Shown here one piece after another: positions 6,910-14,096 of a stretch of DNA of 22,351 nt; the stretch's first letter is position 1; each line of letters begins with the position of its first letter. The stretch is taken from NCBI GenBank assembly GCA_902793515.1, contig CADBDO010000017.1, forward strand, positions 1 to 22,351. The letters are read 5' to 3'. A program made the translations under genes and the position numbers. Under the pieces are notes generated by a model, which had not been told where the DNA came from, ran no database searches, and saw nothing but the letters and a program-made list of their open reading frames with translations. Origin of the DNA: an uncultured Erysipelotrichaceae bacterium (GTDB lineage: Bacteria; Bacillota_I; Bacilli_A; RFN20; CAG-826).

Positions 6910-7303
6910 AACTAAATACCGCCGCCCACATGGCCTCAGCTATGAGGGTGTCGCCACCAAAGGCAACACGGTCGCCTTCGGTGAATATGGCTTAGCCGCG
7001 TTGGAAGGAACCTACATCACCGACCACCAAATCGAAGCCGCCCGTATCGTCTTATCACGTTACACCGACCGTTCTGGCAAGGTCTGGATCAGAATCTTCC
7101 CACACCTCGCCTTCACCAAGAAGCCAGCCGAAGTCCGTATGGGTTCCGGTAAAGGTTCACCAGAAGGATGGGTCGCCGTCGTCAAGAAGAACAGAGTCAT
7201 GTTCGAGATTGGCGGTGTCTCTGAAGAAGTCGCCATGAAGGCCCTTCGTCAGGCTTCCTTCAAACTTCCGATCAACTGCAAGATCGTTAAGAAAGGAGAA
7301 TAA
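6893..7303 (+). CDS. rplP: 50S ribosomal protein L16
   Basis: L16 binds near the A-site tRNA and is needed for late subunit assembly. The true start is ATG 6893, giving MLQPSRTKYRRPHG and a 136-residue protein of normal length. The open frame extends upstream to 6836, but that part lies in rpsC and is not L16-like. GGAGG at 6880-6884, eight bases before the ATG, supports this choice. The conserved RMGSGKGSPEGWVAVV segment and the end KLPINCKIVKK are present. It overlaps rpsC by 17 bases. Confidence 0.97.
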   Translation: MLQPSRTKYRRPHGLSYEGVATKGNTVAFGEYGLAALEGTYITDHQIEAARIVLSRYTDRSGKVWIRIFPHLAFTKKPAEVRMGSGKGSPEGWVAVVKKNRVMFEIGGVSEEVAMKALRQASFKLPINCKIVKKGE

Positions 7304-7305
7304 GC

Positions 7306-7512
7306 ATGGATATCAAAGAATTCCGCGAGTTATCTCCAAAAGAGTTAGACGAGAAGCTTGCTAGCCTCCGTCAGAAACTCTTCGAGCTCTCCCGCCAAAG
7401 AGCGGTGGGACAGATCGAACACCCAGACGAGATCCACTATGTCCGCAAGGATATCGCCAAAGCCGAAACCGTGAAGCGTGAGAGAGCCCTCCACCTTCAT
7501 GAAGGCAAATAA
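7306..7512 (+). CDS. rpmC: 50S ribosomal protein L29
   Basis: L29 is a small helical hairpin protein near the tunnel exit, next to L23. The 68-residue product matches the family length and shows KEFRELSPKELDEKLASLRQ and LFELSRQRAVGQIEHPDEI, then a charged C-terminal helix. It follows rplP after two bases, with its GGAG site inside the rplP end. Confidence 0.96.
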   Translation: MDIKEFRELSPKELDEKLASLRQKLFELSRQRAVGQIEHPDEIHYVRKDIAKAETVKRERALHLHEGK

Positions 7513-7529
7513 GAAAGGAGACCAGTACC

Positions 7530-7883
7530 ATGGAAGAAAGAAATAGAAGAACTTCTCTTCAAGGGGTTGTGACCGGAACCAAGATGGCCAAAACCATCAT
7601 CGTCACCGTCAGCACCAAGCGTAATGATCCCCTTTACCAGAAGAGAGTCGGATACTCCAAGAAGTATTACGCTCACGACGAGAATGAACAGGCCAAGCTC
7701 GGTGACGAAGTCACCATCATGGCTTGCCGCCCACTCTCCCGTCTTAAGAGATGGAGACTTGTCTCCATTGATAAAGCCGCTTTAGCCGGTGAGTCAGTCG
7801 AAGCCATCGAAGCCGCCCTCGAGAAGAAGGAAGGTTCCGATGAGATCGTCGCTGCCCCAGCCGAGGAAGCGAAGGCTGAATAA
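7530..7883 (+). CDS. rpsQ: 30S ribosomal protein S17 with acidic C-terminal extension
   Basis: S17 is a primary 16S rRNA binding protein with an OB fold. The conserved part covers about residues 1-85: RRTSLQGVVTGTKMAKTIIV, KRVGYSKKYYAHDE and MACRPLSRLKRWRLVSI. The usual length is about 85, but this product has 117 residues. The last 30 (from about ALAGES) are rich in alanine and glutamate and end in APAEEAKAE. The tail is acidic, in contrast to the basic tails of L22, L23 and L5. It has a GAAAGGAG ribosome binding site. Confidence 0.96.
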   Translation: MEERNRRTSLQGVVTGTKMAKTIIVTVSTKRNDPLYQKRVGYSKKYYAHDENEQAKLGDEVTIMACRPLSRLKRWRLVSIDKAALAGESVEAIEAALEKKEGSDEIVAAPAEEAKAE

Positions 7884-7897
7884 GGAGGAAACGGATA

Positions 7898-8266
7898 ATG
7901 GTCCAGAATGAATCGAATCTCGTGGTCGCCGATAACAGCGGTGCCCGCATCGTCCGCATCTTCCGTCAGCTCGGCGGAGCCCGTATGAAGGTCTCCTCCA
8001 TCGGCGACATCGTCCTCTGCGCCGTCAAGGACGCTGCCCCAAATGGAAAGGTCAAGAAGGGTCAAGTCGTCAAAGGCGTCATCGTCCGCACCAAGAGACA
8101 GGTCATCCGCAAAGATGGCTCCTCCATTGGCTTCGATGATAATGCCGTGGTCATCGTCGATGATGATCATAACCCACTCGGCACCCGTGTCTTCGGACCG
8201 GTCGCCCGTGAGCTTCGTGAAAAGGGATTCATGAAAATCATCTCCCTTGCCAGCGAGGTCTTGTAA
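7898..8266 (+). CDS. rplN: 50S ribosomal protein L14
   Basis: L14 forms part of an intersubunit bridge and is the binding site of the silencing factor RsfS. The 122-residue product has exactly the family length, with ESNLVVADNSGARIVRIFR at the start, the KGQVVKGVIVRTK loop, and the end GPVARELREKGFMKIISLASEVL. The ribosome binding site is AAGGAGG. Confidence 0.98.
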   Translation: MVQNESNLVVADNSGARIVRIFRQLGGARMKVSSIGDIVLCAVKDAAPNGKVKKGQVVKGVIVRTKRQVIRKDGSSIGFDDNAVVIVDDDHNPLGTRVFGPVARELREKGFMKIISLASEVL

Positions 8267-8277
8267 GGAGAAGAGAT

Positions 8278-8586
8278 ATGAACATCAAAAAAGGTGATAA
8301 AGTCATCGTTCTCTCCGGTGATGACAAAGGCAAGCAGGGCACCGTTCAAAAGGTTTACCCAAAGCTTAACAAAGTCGTCGTCGAAGGCGTGAACGTCCAC
8401 AAGAAACACAAGAAGCCAACCCAGAACGTCCAAGAAGGCTCCATCCTCGACATCTATGTCCCACTCGATGCCTCCAAGGTCGCTCTCATTGACCCAAAGA
8501 CAAAGAAAGCCACCCGTGTCCATATGACAATGGAAAACGGCAAGAAGGTTCGCACCGCCAAGAGCGGAGCCAACCTCGATAAGTAA
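8278..8586 (+). CDS. rplX: 50S ribosomal protein L24
   Basis: L24 is an assembly initiator located near the tunnel exit. The 102-residue product has a KOW motif at the N-terminus (KKGDKVIVLSGDDKGKQGTV, residues 4-23) followed by VEGVNVHKKHKKPTQ. Length is normal. The gene lies between rplN and rplE with short gaps and an AAGGAG site. Confidence 0.97.
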   Translation: MNIKKGDKVIVLSGDDKGKQGTVQKVYPKLNKVVVEGVNVHKKHKKPTQNVQEGSILDIYVPLDASKVALIDPKTKKATRVHMTMENGKKVRTAKSGANLDK

Positions 8587-8603
8587 GGAAGGAGGACAAA
8601 ACA

Positions 8604-9264
8604 ATGGCAGAAGAAGAAAAGAAAGCTACCGCTAAGAAAACTACTACCGCTAAGAAAGCCTCCGCTCCTAAAGCTGCTCCAAAGGCCGAAGCTCCAAAAG
8701 CAGAAGCCCCAAAGGCCGAGGCCCCAAAAGCCAGCAAGAAACCAGCCGCTCCAGCCAAGGAGCTCAACCGTGTTCTTGCCAAATATAAGAACGAAGTTGT
8801 TCCAGCCCTCATCAAAGAGTTCGGATACACCTCCATCATGCAAGCCCCACGCTTCGAGAAGATCGTCATCAACATCGGTGTTGGCGATGCCACCTCTAAT
8901 GGTAAGGCCCTCGAAGACAGCGTCGCTGAATTGACCGCTATCGCTGGCCAGAAGCCAGTCATCACCAAAGCCAGAAAGTCCATCGCGAACTTCAAGCTCC
9001 GTGAAGAGAATGTACGAGTTCTACGATAAGCTCGTCTCCATCGCCCTCCCACGTGTCCGTGACTTCCGTGGCGTCTCCAAAAACGCTTTCGACGGTCATG
9101 GTAACTACACCTTGGGCATTCGTGAGCAGCTCATCTTCCCTGAGATCGACTACGATAAGATCGCTAAGATCCGTGGTATGGACATCGTCATTGTCACAAC
9201 CGCTCAAAGCGATGCCGAAGCCTTCAAGCTTCTTGAACTCCTCGGCATGCCATTCAAACGTTAA
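8604..9264 (+). pseudogene. rplE: 50S ribosomal protein L5, split by an internal deletion and frameshift
   Basis: L5 binds 5S rRNA in the central protuberance and is essential in well-studied bacteria. Residues 1-52 are an Ala/Lys/Pro tail like those of L23 and L22. The core then reads normally (VVPALIKEFGYTSIMQAPRF to RKSIANFKLRE) but runs out of frame and stops at 9027-9029. The rest of L5 (KRMYEFYDKLVSIALPRVRD to LLGMPFKR) continues in a second frame, open from GTG 9001 to 9264. The block normally between the parts, of the type GMPIGxKVTLRG, is absent. By back-translation about 38 bases are missing, which is not a multiple of three. Both remaining parts are well conserved, so the lesion is very recent or an assembly error. 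No strong ribosome binding site precedes the second frame. Confidence 0.9.
8676..8735 (+). repeat. 15-base tandem repeat in the rplE tail
   Basis: Four tandem imperfect 15-base units encode APKAE, APKAE, APKAE and APKAS (residues 25-44 of the L5 tail). Third-position differences between units (CCA constant; GCT/GCC, AAA/AAG, GAA/GAG varying) show that the repeat is not freshly expanded and that the amino acids are kept. Confidence 0.8.
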
Positions 9265-9275
9265 GGAGAACGAAT

Positions 9276-9461
9276 ATGGCCAAAACTAGTTTAATCGTCA
9301 GAGCGAGCCGCCCACAGAAGTTCAGCACCCGCAACTACACCCGTTGCCAGCGCTGCGGCCGCCCACATGGTGTCCTCCGTAAATTCGGACTTTGCCGTAT
9401 CTGCCTCAGGGAAATGGCCTACAAAGGCGAAATCCCAGGCATGAAGAAGGCTTCATGGTAA
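9276..9461 (+). CDS. rpsN: 30S ribosomal protein S14, zinc-binding type
   Basis: S14 lies in the small-subunit head. The 61-residue product is the short, zinc-binding type (S14Z/rpsZ) with Cys24, Cys27, Cys40 and Cys43 in two CxxC pairs. It ends in the family-typical GEIPGMKKASW. This form is standard in Gram-positive bacteria; a zinc-free paralogue would have to lie elsewhere. The AAGGAG ribosome binding site lies just after the rplE end. Confidence 0.98.
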   Translation: MAKTSLIVRASRPQKFSTRNYTRCQRCGRPHGVLRKFGLCRICLREMAYKGEIPGMKKASW

Positions 9462-9480
9462 TAAGGAAAGGAGATAAACA

Positions 9481-9876
9481 ATGATTGCAGATCCAATTGC
9501 CGATATGCTCACTCGCATCAGAAACGCCAACGCGCTTCGTTACGAGTCCGTCTCCATGCCTTATTCCAAGGTCAAGGGAGAAATCGCCCGCATCCTTCTT
9601 GCCGAAGGTTACATCAGTTCCTTCGTCGCCGAGGGTGAAGGCGCGAGCAAAACTCTCACATTAACCCTTAAGTATGGCGCGAACGGCGAACGCGTTATCA
9701 CTAATCTCAAGAGAATTAGTAAGCCAGGTCTTCGCGTGACCGTGGAATGCGAAAAGCTTCCAAAGGTCCTCAAAGGTCTTGGCATCGCCATCATCAGCAC
9801 CAGCAAAGGAATCCTCACCGACGCTGAAGCTCGCAAAGAGCACGTCGGCGGCGAAATTCTCTGCTACGTCTGGTAA
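9481..9876 (+). CDS. rpsH: 30S ribosomal protein S8
   Basis: S8 binds 16S rRNA directly and in E. coli represses the spc operon by binding its mRNA. The 131-residue product has normal length, with DPIADMLTRIRNAN at the start, RISKPGLRVTVE in the middle and the C-terminal GIAIISTSKGILTDAEAR and GGEILCYVW. An AAAGGAG site precedes the ATG. Confidence 0.98.
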   Translation: MIADPIADMLTRIRNANALRYESVSMPYSKVKGEIARILLAEGYISSFVAEGEGASKTLTLTLKYGANGERVITNLKRISKPGLRVTVECEKLPKVLKGLGIAIISTSKGILTDAEARKEHVGGEILCYVW

Positions 9877-9899
9877 TTAGAGGAGAAGAAAGTACATTT

Positions 9900-10460
9900 A
9901 TGTCACGTATTGGATTAAAACCCATCTCTCTTCCTGAGGGCGTCACCTACGAAATCAAAGATGGCGCTGTCTCCGTTAAAGGTCCAAAGGGCGAAGTAAG
10001 CGTCAAGCTCTTAGCTGGCGTCAGCGTCCATGAGGAAGGCGGAGCCTTGCACTGCGTTCTCGAAGATACCGAGAGCAGACAAGCCCATAAAAATCACGGT
10101 ACCTTCGCGGCCAACCTTCACAATGCCGCCAAGGGCGTGAGCGAAGGCTGGAAGAAAGAACTCGAAATCAACGGAACCGGTTACCGCGCTTCCATCAAAA
10201 ACGGCGCTGTCAGCATGTTCCTCGGCTACTCTCACGAAATCCGTGTCGAGCCAGTCGGAAAGTTCACCAAGATCACCTGCCCAGATGACACCCACGTCGT
10301 CGTCGAAGGCTGCGACAAGCACGATGTTGGACAGACCGCTGCCCTCATCTATGATTCACACCGTCCAGACGTCTACGGTCAGAAAGGCGTCCACTACAAA
10401 GGCCAGCACCTCATCAAGAAAATCGGTAAGCGTGCCGCTGCCACCGGTGCTAAGAAATAA
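9900..10460 (+). CDS. rplF: 50S ribosomal protein L6
   Basis: L6 stabilises the factor-binding region of the large subunit. The 186-residue product is close to the usual 178-180 and has SRIGLKPISLPEGVTYEI, the first-domain GPKGEVSVKL, and the second-domain EINGTGYRASI and the RPDVYGQKGVHYKG signature near the end. The ribosome binding site AGAGGAG lies about 14 bases from the ATG, unusually far, so initiation may be weaker or coupled. The gap to rpsH is 23 bases. No better start is visible. Confidence 0.97.
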   Translation: MSRIGLKPISLPEGVTYEIKDGAVSVKGPKGEVSVKLLAGVSVHEEGGALHCVLEDTESRQAHKNHGTFAANLHNAAKGVSEGWKKELEINGTGYRASIKNGAVSMFLGYSHEIRVEPVGKFTKITCPDDTHVVVEGCDKHDVGQTAALIYDSHRPDVYGQKGVHYKGQHLIKKIGKRAAATGAKK

Positions 10461-10474
10461 GGAGGAGAGAACAT

Positions 10475-10831
10475 ATGATTCAGAAAGAGTCCCGTTCGGC
10501 GGTCAGAGCCCGTCGTCACCTCAGAGTCAGAGCGAAGATCTCCGGCACCGCGGAATGCCCACGTCTTGTGGTCTTCCGTTCCAACAAACACATCGAAGCC
10601 CAGCTCATCGACGATACCAAAGGTATGACCTTGGCTTGCACTTCGAGTGTCCAACTCAAGCTTGCAAACGGCTCCAACTGCGAAGCCGCTGCCAAAGTTG
10701 GTGAAGCTATCGCCAATAAAGCCAAAGATAAAGGCATCTCCAAGGTCGTCTTCGACCGTGGTGGTTACCAATATCATGGGCGTATTGCCGCCCTCGCCGA
10801 AGCCGCACGTAAAGCCGGCCTCGTGTTCTAA
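10475..10831 (+). CDS. rplR: 50S ribosomal protein L18
   Basis: L18 binds 5S rRNA together with L5. The 118-residue product has normal length, with RHLRVRAKISGTAECPRLVVFRS, the AAKVGEAIANKAKDKGIS helix and the end VVFDRGGYQYHGRIAALAEAARKAGLVF. The ATG has an AAGGAGG site. Its 5S partner L5 is the damaged gene upstream. Confidence 0.98.
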   Translation: MIQKESRSAVRARRHLRVRAKISGTAECPRLVVFRSNKHIEAQLIDDTKGMTLACTSSVQLKLANGSNCEAAAKVGEAIANKAKDKGISKVVFDRGGYQYHGRIAALAEAARKAGLVF

Positions 10832-10842
10832 GGAGAAAAACT

Positions 10843-11631
10843 ATGGCTGAAGAAAATAAAGAAGTTGTGGCTCAAGAAGCCGCTAACAATGCTCCAGAGG
10901 CGAAGCGTAATCCTACTGGCAACCCAGAACGCGAACCAAACGGTTCCCGCGCTGGCGACCGTCCAGGCTCCCGTAAGTTCGGCGACCATCGTGGCCGTCC
11001 AGGCGAGAGACGCGGTGGCCGTGGCGGATTCCGTCGCGAAGAAGATGACTTCAATGACCGTGTCGTTGACATCAACAAGGTCACCAAGGTCGTCATGGGT
11101 GGCAAACATATGCGTTTCGATGCCCTCGTCGTCGTCGGCGATGGCAAAGGCCACTATGGATTTGCCATGAGAAAATCCGGTGAAGTCCCGGATGCCATCA
11201 AGAAATCCTTAACCGCTGCTAAGAAGAACCTCAAGAGCGTCCACCTTGTCAAAGGCACCATCGCTCACGAAGTCGAAGGCAGCTGGACCTCCACCAAAGT
11301 CATCCTCAAACCAGCTCCAGCTGGCACAGGTATCGTCGCTGGTGGCGCCGTCCGCGCCGTCCTTGAGCTCACCGGCATCAAGAACGTCGTTTCCAAAGTC
11401 TATGGCTCCCGTACCGCCCTCAACGTGGTCCGTGCCACTGACGCCGCTCTCCAGTCCCTTAAGAGCTATGACAAGATCATGGTCCTCCGTGGTTTAAAGA
11501 CCGAAGAGGAAATCAAAGCCATGCATCCAGCCCCAGCCCCAAAGGCCGAGAGAACCGAAAGAGCTCCACGTAACTTCGAGAAGCGTGCCCCACGCGCTCA
11601 CGAAGCCAAAGAGCCAAAAGGAGATAAATAA
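10843..11631 (+). CDS. rpsE: 30S ribosomal protein S5 with N- and C-terminal extensions
   Basis: S5 is at the mRNA entry site and affects decoding accuracy. At 262 residues it is about 95 longer than the usual 166. The core runs from about residue 66 (EDDFNDRVVDINKVTKVVMGGK) through the GDGKGHYGFAMRK loop, PAPAGTGIVAGGAVRAVLEL and VRATDAALQSL to about residue 225. The first 65 residues are arginine-, glycine- and proline-rich (RGRPGERRGGRGGFRR). The last 35 are proline- and basic-rich (APAPKAERTERAPR). Both extensions look disordered and RNA-binding. The final TAA shares its A with the ATG of rplO, so no rpmD (L30) lies between them. Confidence 0.97.
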   Translation: MAEENKEVVAQEAANNAPEAKRNPTGNPEREPNGSRAGDRPGSRKFGDHRGRPGERRGGRGGFRREEDDFNDRVVDINKVTKVVMGGKHMRFDALVVVGDGKGHYGFAMRKSGEVPDAIKKSLTAAKKNLKSVHLVKGTIAHEVEGSWTSTKVILKPAPAGTGIVAGGAVRAVLELTGIKNVVSKVYGSRTALNVVRATDAALQSLKSYDKIMVLRGLKTEEEIKAMHPAPAPKAERTERAPRNFEKRAPRAHEAKEPKGDK

Positions 11632-12077
11632 TGGCTGAGAATCTTCATACTATCGTGGTGGTCGAAGGCTCCCGCAAAGAGCACTTCCGCAAAGGTCAGG
11701 GCTTAGGCTCTGGCAATGGCAAGACCGCCGGCCGTGGCCAGAAAGGCCAAGGCGCTCATGCCCATACCAAGAAGAACGGCTTCGAAGGCGGTCAGATGCC
11801 TTTAGCTCGCCGTATTCCAAAGTATGGTTTCAACAACAACATCAAAGTCATCAAGGCTGTCGTCAACCTCGATGATCTCAACGCCTTTGAAGAGGGTGCT
11901 ACCGTCGATGGAAAAGCCCTCGTTGAAAAAGGCTTAGTGAAGAGCCTCGCCAATGGTGTTAAAATCCTTGGTACTGGTGCTTTAACCAAAAAACTCACTG
12001 TCAAAGCGAGCGCCTTCTCCGCGAAGGCCAAAGCTGCCATTGAGGAAAAGGGTGGCATTGCCGAGGTTATTAAGTAA
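11631..12077 (+). CDS. rplO: 50S ribosomal protein L15
   Basis: L15 is a late-assembly protein of the large subunit. The 148-residue product has normal length and the glycine-rich rRNA-binding segment KGQGLGSGNGKTAGRGQKGQ (residues 22-41), then GFEGGQMPLARRIPKYGF and a globular C-terminus ending VEVIK-like (GGIAEVIK). It overlaps rpsE and secY by one base each (TAATG), so translation of the three is probably coupled. Confidence 0.98.
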   Translation: MAENLHTIVVVEGSRKEHFRKGQGLGSGNGKTAGRGQKGQGAHAHTKKNGFEGGQMPLARRIPKYGFNNNIKVIKAVVNLDDLNAFEEGATVDGKALVEKGLVKSLANGVKILGTGALTKKLTVKASAFSAKAKAAIEEKGGIAEVIK

Positions 12078-13438
12078 TGAAAAAGTTCGTCTCGATCTTC
12101 AAAAATAAAGAGATTGTCAATCGTATTTTCTTTTCGATCATGATCCTCTTCGTCGTCAGGATCGGGGCGGCCATTACGGTACCGGGGGTCACTCTCAACC
12201 AGAATCTCGATGACCTCATGAAGTCGGGCAACTCGCTCGCCATCATGGACTTATTAGGAGGTGGAGCTCTCTCCAACTTCTCGGTCTTCGCCCTCGGTGT
12301 CTCGCCATACATCACGGCTCAGATTATCATTCAGCTTCTCTCCAAGGACGTCTTGCCAGCGCTTACTGAACTCAGCAAGCAAGGTGAGTACGGCCGTAAG
12401 AAGAGCGAGATGGCCACGCGTTATCTCACCCTCTTACTTGGCGCGGTACAAGGCTATGGCATCATCCGTACCATGGAGAACAGCGACTTCATCACCTTGA
12501 ATCTCGCGAGCAATTTCTGGACTTACGCTTATATCGTAACCGTCATCCTCGCGGGTGCTATGCTTACCATGTGGCTTGGTGACCAAATCACCGAGAAAGG
12601 TCTTGGAAACGGTATTTCCATGATCATCTTCGCCGGCTGCGTCAGATCGCTCCCGACCCAGATCTCAACCGCTTGGAAGAAATGGATCACGGACACCGTG
12701 ACCCGCTCCTCCAGCGAAATGATCAAAGGTGCCTTCCAATTCGCCCTTTACATCCTCGCGATGGTCCTTATCATCGGGTTCGTTGTCTTCATCGAACTCT
12801 CGAAGAGAAAGATCCCAGTACAGCATGCAGGTAAAGGTGGTGGTTCCGCCGCTATGGCGCGCGCCTCCTTCTTGCCGATCAAGATCAATAGCGCTGGTGT
12901 CATCCCTGTCATCTTCGCTAGCTCCATCCTAAGCGCTCCGGCGATCATCGCCAGCTTCATCTCAAAAGAAGCGGCCTCCGCTGAGTGGCTTCTCATCTTC
13001 AACTACAACAAAACTTTCTCCATGCCGTGGTTCGACGGAACCCACTGGGAGATGAACTGGGGCTTATTCATCTACTTAGCCCTCATCATCGCCTTCTGCT
13101 TCTTCTATGCGGAGATGCAGATCGATCCAGAGAACCTTGCGGATAACTTCCAGAAGAACGGCTCCTACATCCCAGGCATCCGCCCAGGAAAGGAAACCGA
13201 GAGATATGTCAGGAAAGTCCTTAATAGGGTCACCTTCTTAGGCGCTATATCGCTTTCCCTCATCGCTGCCCTTCCGATCATCCTCGTTTGGGCTAATGTC
13301 TTCGATGGCGATAACTCCCTTGCCCTTGGCGGCACCGGTCTCATCATCATCGTCGGCGTTGCTCTTGAAATCAACGCGCAGATCGATGGCCTTCTCGCTG
13401 GTAAGTCATTTGACAAAGTGAAAGGAATCCAACAATAA
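12077..13438 (+). CDS. secY: preprotein translocase subunit SecY
   Basis: SecY is the central channel of the Sec export system in the cytoplasmic membrane. The 453-residue product has the family length and about ten hydrophobic segments, beginning with the first at about residues 14-36. The conserved plug and channel region GGGALSNFSVFALGVSPYIT, the ELSKRKIPVQHAGK loop and LPIKINSAGVIPVIFA are clear, as is FYAEMQIDPENLADNFQKNG before the last helices. It shares one base with the rplO stop. Proline codons here include CCG, as expected for a less biased gene than the ribosomal proteins around it. Confidence 0.98.
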   Translation: MKKFVSIFKNKEIVNRIFFSIMILFVVRIGAAITVPGVTLNQNLDDLMKSGNSLAIMDLLGGGALSNFSVFALGVSPYITAQIIIQLLSKDVLPALTELSKQGEYGRKKSEMATRYLTLLLGAVQGYGIIRTMENSDFITLNLASNFWTYAYIVTVILAGAMLTMWLGDQITEKGLGNGISMIIFAGCVRSLPTQISTAWKKWITDTVTRSSSEMIKGAFQFALYILAMVLIIGFVVFIELSKRKIPVQHAGKGGGSAAMARASFLPIKINSAGVIPVIFASSILSAPAIIASFISKEAASAEWLLIFNYNKTFSMPWFDGTHWEMNWGLFIYLALIIAFCFFYAEMQIDPENLADNFQKNGSYIPGIRPGKETERYVRKVLNRVTFLGAISLSLIAALPIILVWANVFDGDNSLALGGTGLIIIVGVALEINAQIDGLLAGKSFDKVKGIQQ

Positions 13439-13439
13439 G

Positions 13440-14096
13440 ATGCTCAATATCGTTCTGATGGGCCCGCCAGGCGCGGGCAAAGGCACGCATGCCCTTTGGA
13501 TCGCCAAAGATTATGGCCTTCCCCATATCTCCACGGGCGACATGTTCCGTGAGGCTATGGCCAGTGGCAGCGAGCTAGGAAACCAAATAAAGGCTATCGT
13601 CAACAGCGGTGGACTCGTCTCCGACGATCTCACCTGCGCCTTAGTCAAAGAGAGGCTCTCCCGCATTGACTGCGAGAATGGCTATCTCTTAGATGGCTTC
13701 CCACGCACCATCGCGCAAGCCGAGGCCCTCAAAACGTTTGGGAAAGAGATCAACCGTGAGGTCAACACCGTCATGAACATCTCTTGCCCAGATGAGCTTC
13801 TCATAGAAAGAATCGCCGGACGTCGGGTCTGCCCAAAGTGCGGCGCTTCATATAACGTCACATTCATGCCTCCTAAAAAAGCAGAAGGCATCTGCGACGA
13901 ATGCGGAACACCGATCGTGCAACGCAAAGACGACAATGCGGAAAGCTTCAAAGTCCGCCTTGCCAATTACTACAAGAGCACAGCCCCTCTTATGGAATTC
14001 TATAAGGGTGAGGGCTTACTCGCTGACTTCGATGGCAGCATCGGAGCAGGAGACCTTAAGAAAGCGCTTGTTGCCTTCCTTGAGGCCCATAAATGA
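13440..14096 (+). CDS. adk: adenylate kinase with zinc-binding lid
   Basis: Adenylate kinase interconverts ATP + AMP and 2 ADP in the cytoplasm. The 218-residue product has the P-loop GPPGAGKGT (residues 8-16), the AMP-binding STGDMFR and LLDGFPRT segments, and a long lid with four cysteines (131, 134, 152, 155) in CPKCG and CDECG. These mark the zinc type common in Gram-positives. The start lies one base after the secY stop. No good ribosome binding site is close (AAGGA about 13 bases away), so re-initiation after secY is likely. The stop overlaps the map start (ATGA). Confidence 0.97.
   Translation: MLNIVLMGPPGAGKGTHALWIAKDYGLPHISTGDMFREAMASGSELGNQIKAIVNSGGLVSDDLTCALVKERLSRIDCENGYLLDGFPRTIAQAEALKTFGKEINREVNTVMNISCPDELLIERIAGRRVCPKCGASYNVTFMPPKKAEGICDECGTPIVQRKDDNAESFKVRLANYYKSTAPLMEFYKGEGLLADFDGSIGAGDLKKALVAFLEAHK

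Noticed and set aside
8990..9030. Programmed frameshifting or an intron in rplE
   Set aside because: There is no slippery heptamer, and conserved residues are missing rather than merely out of frame. Frameshifting could not restore them, and no intron-sized sequence is present.
9001..9264. The second half of rplE as an independent gene
   Set aside because: Its product is exactly the C-terminal half of L5, it lacks a strong ribosome binding site, and the preceding frame is exactly the N-terminal half.
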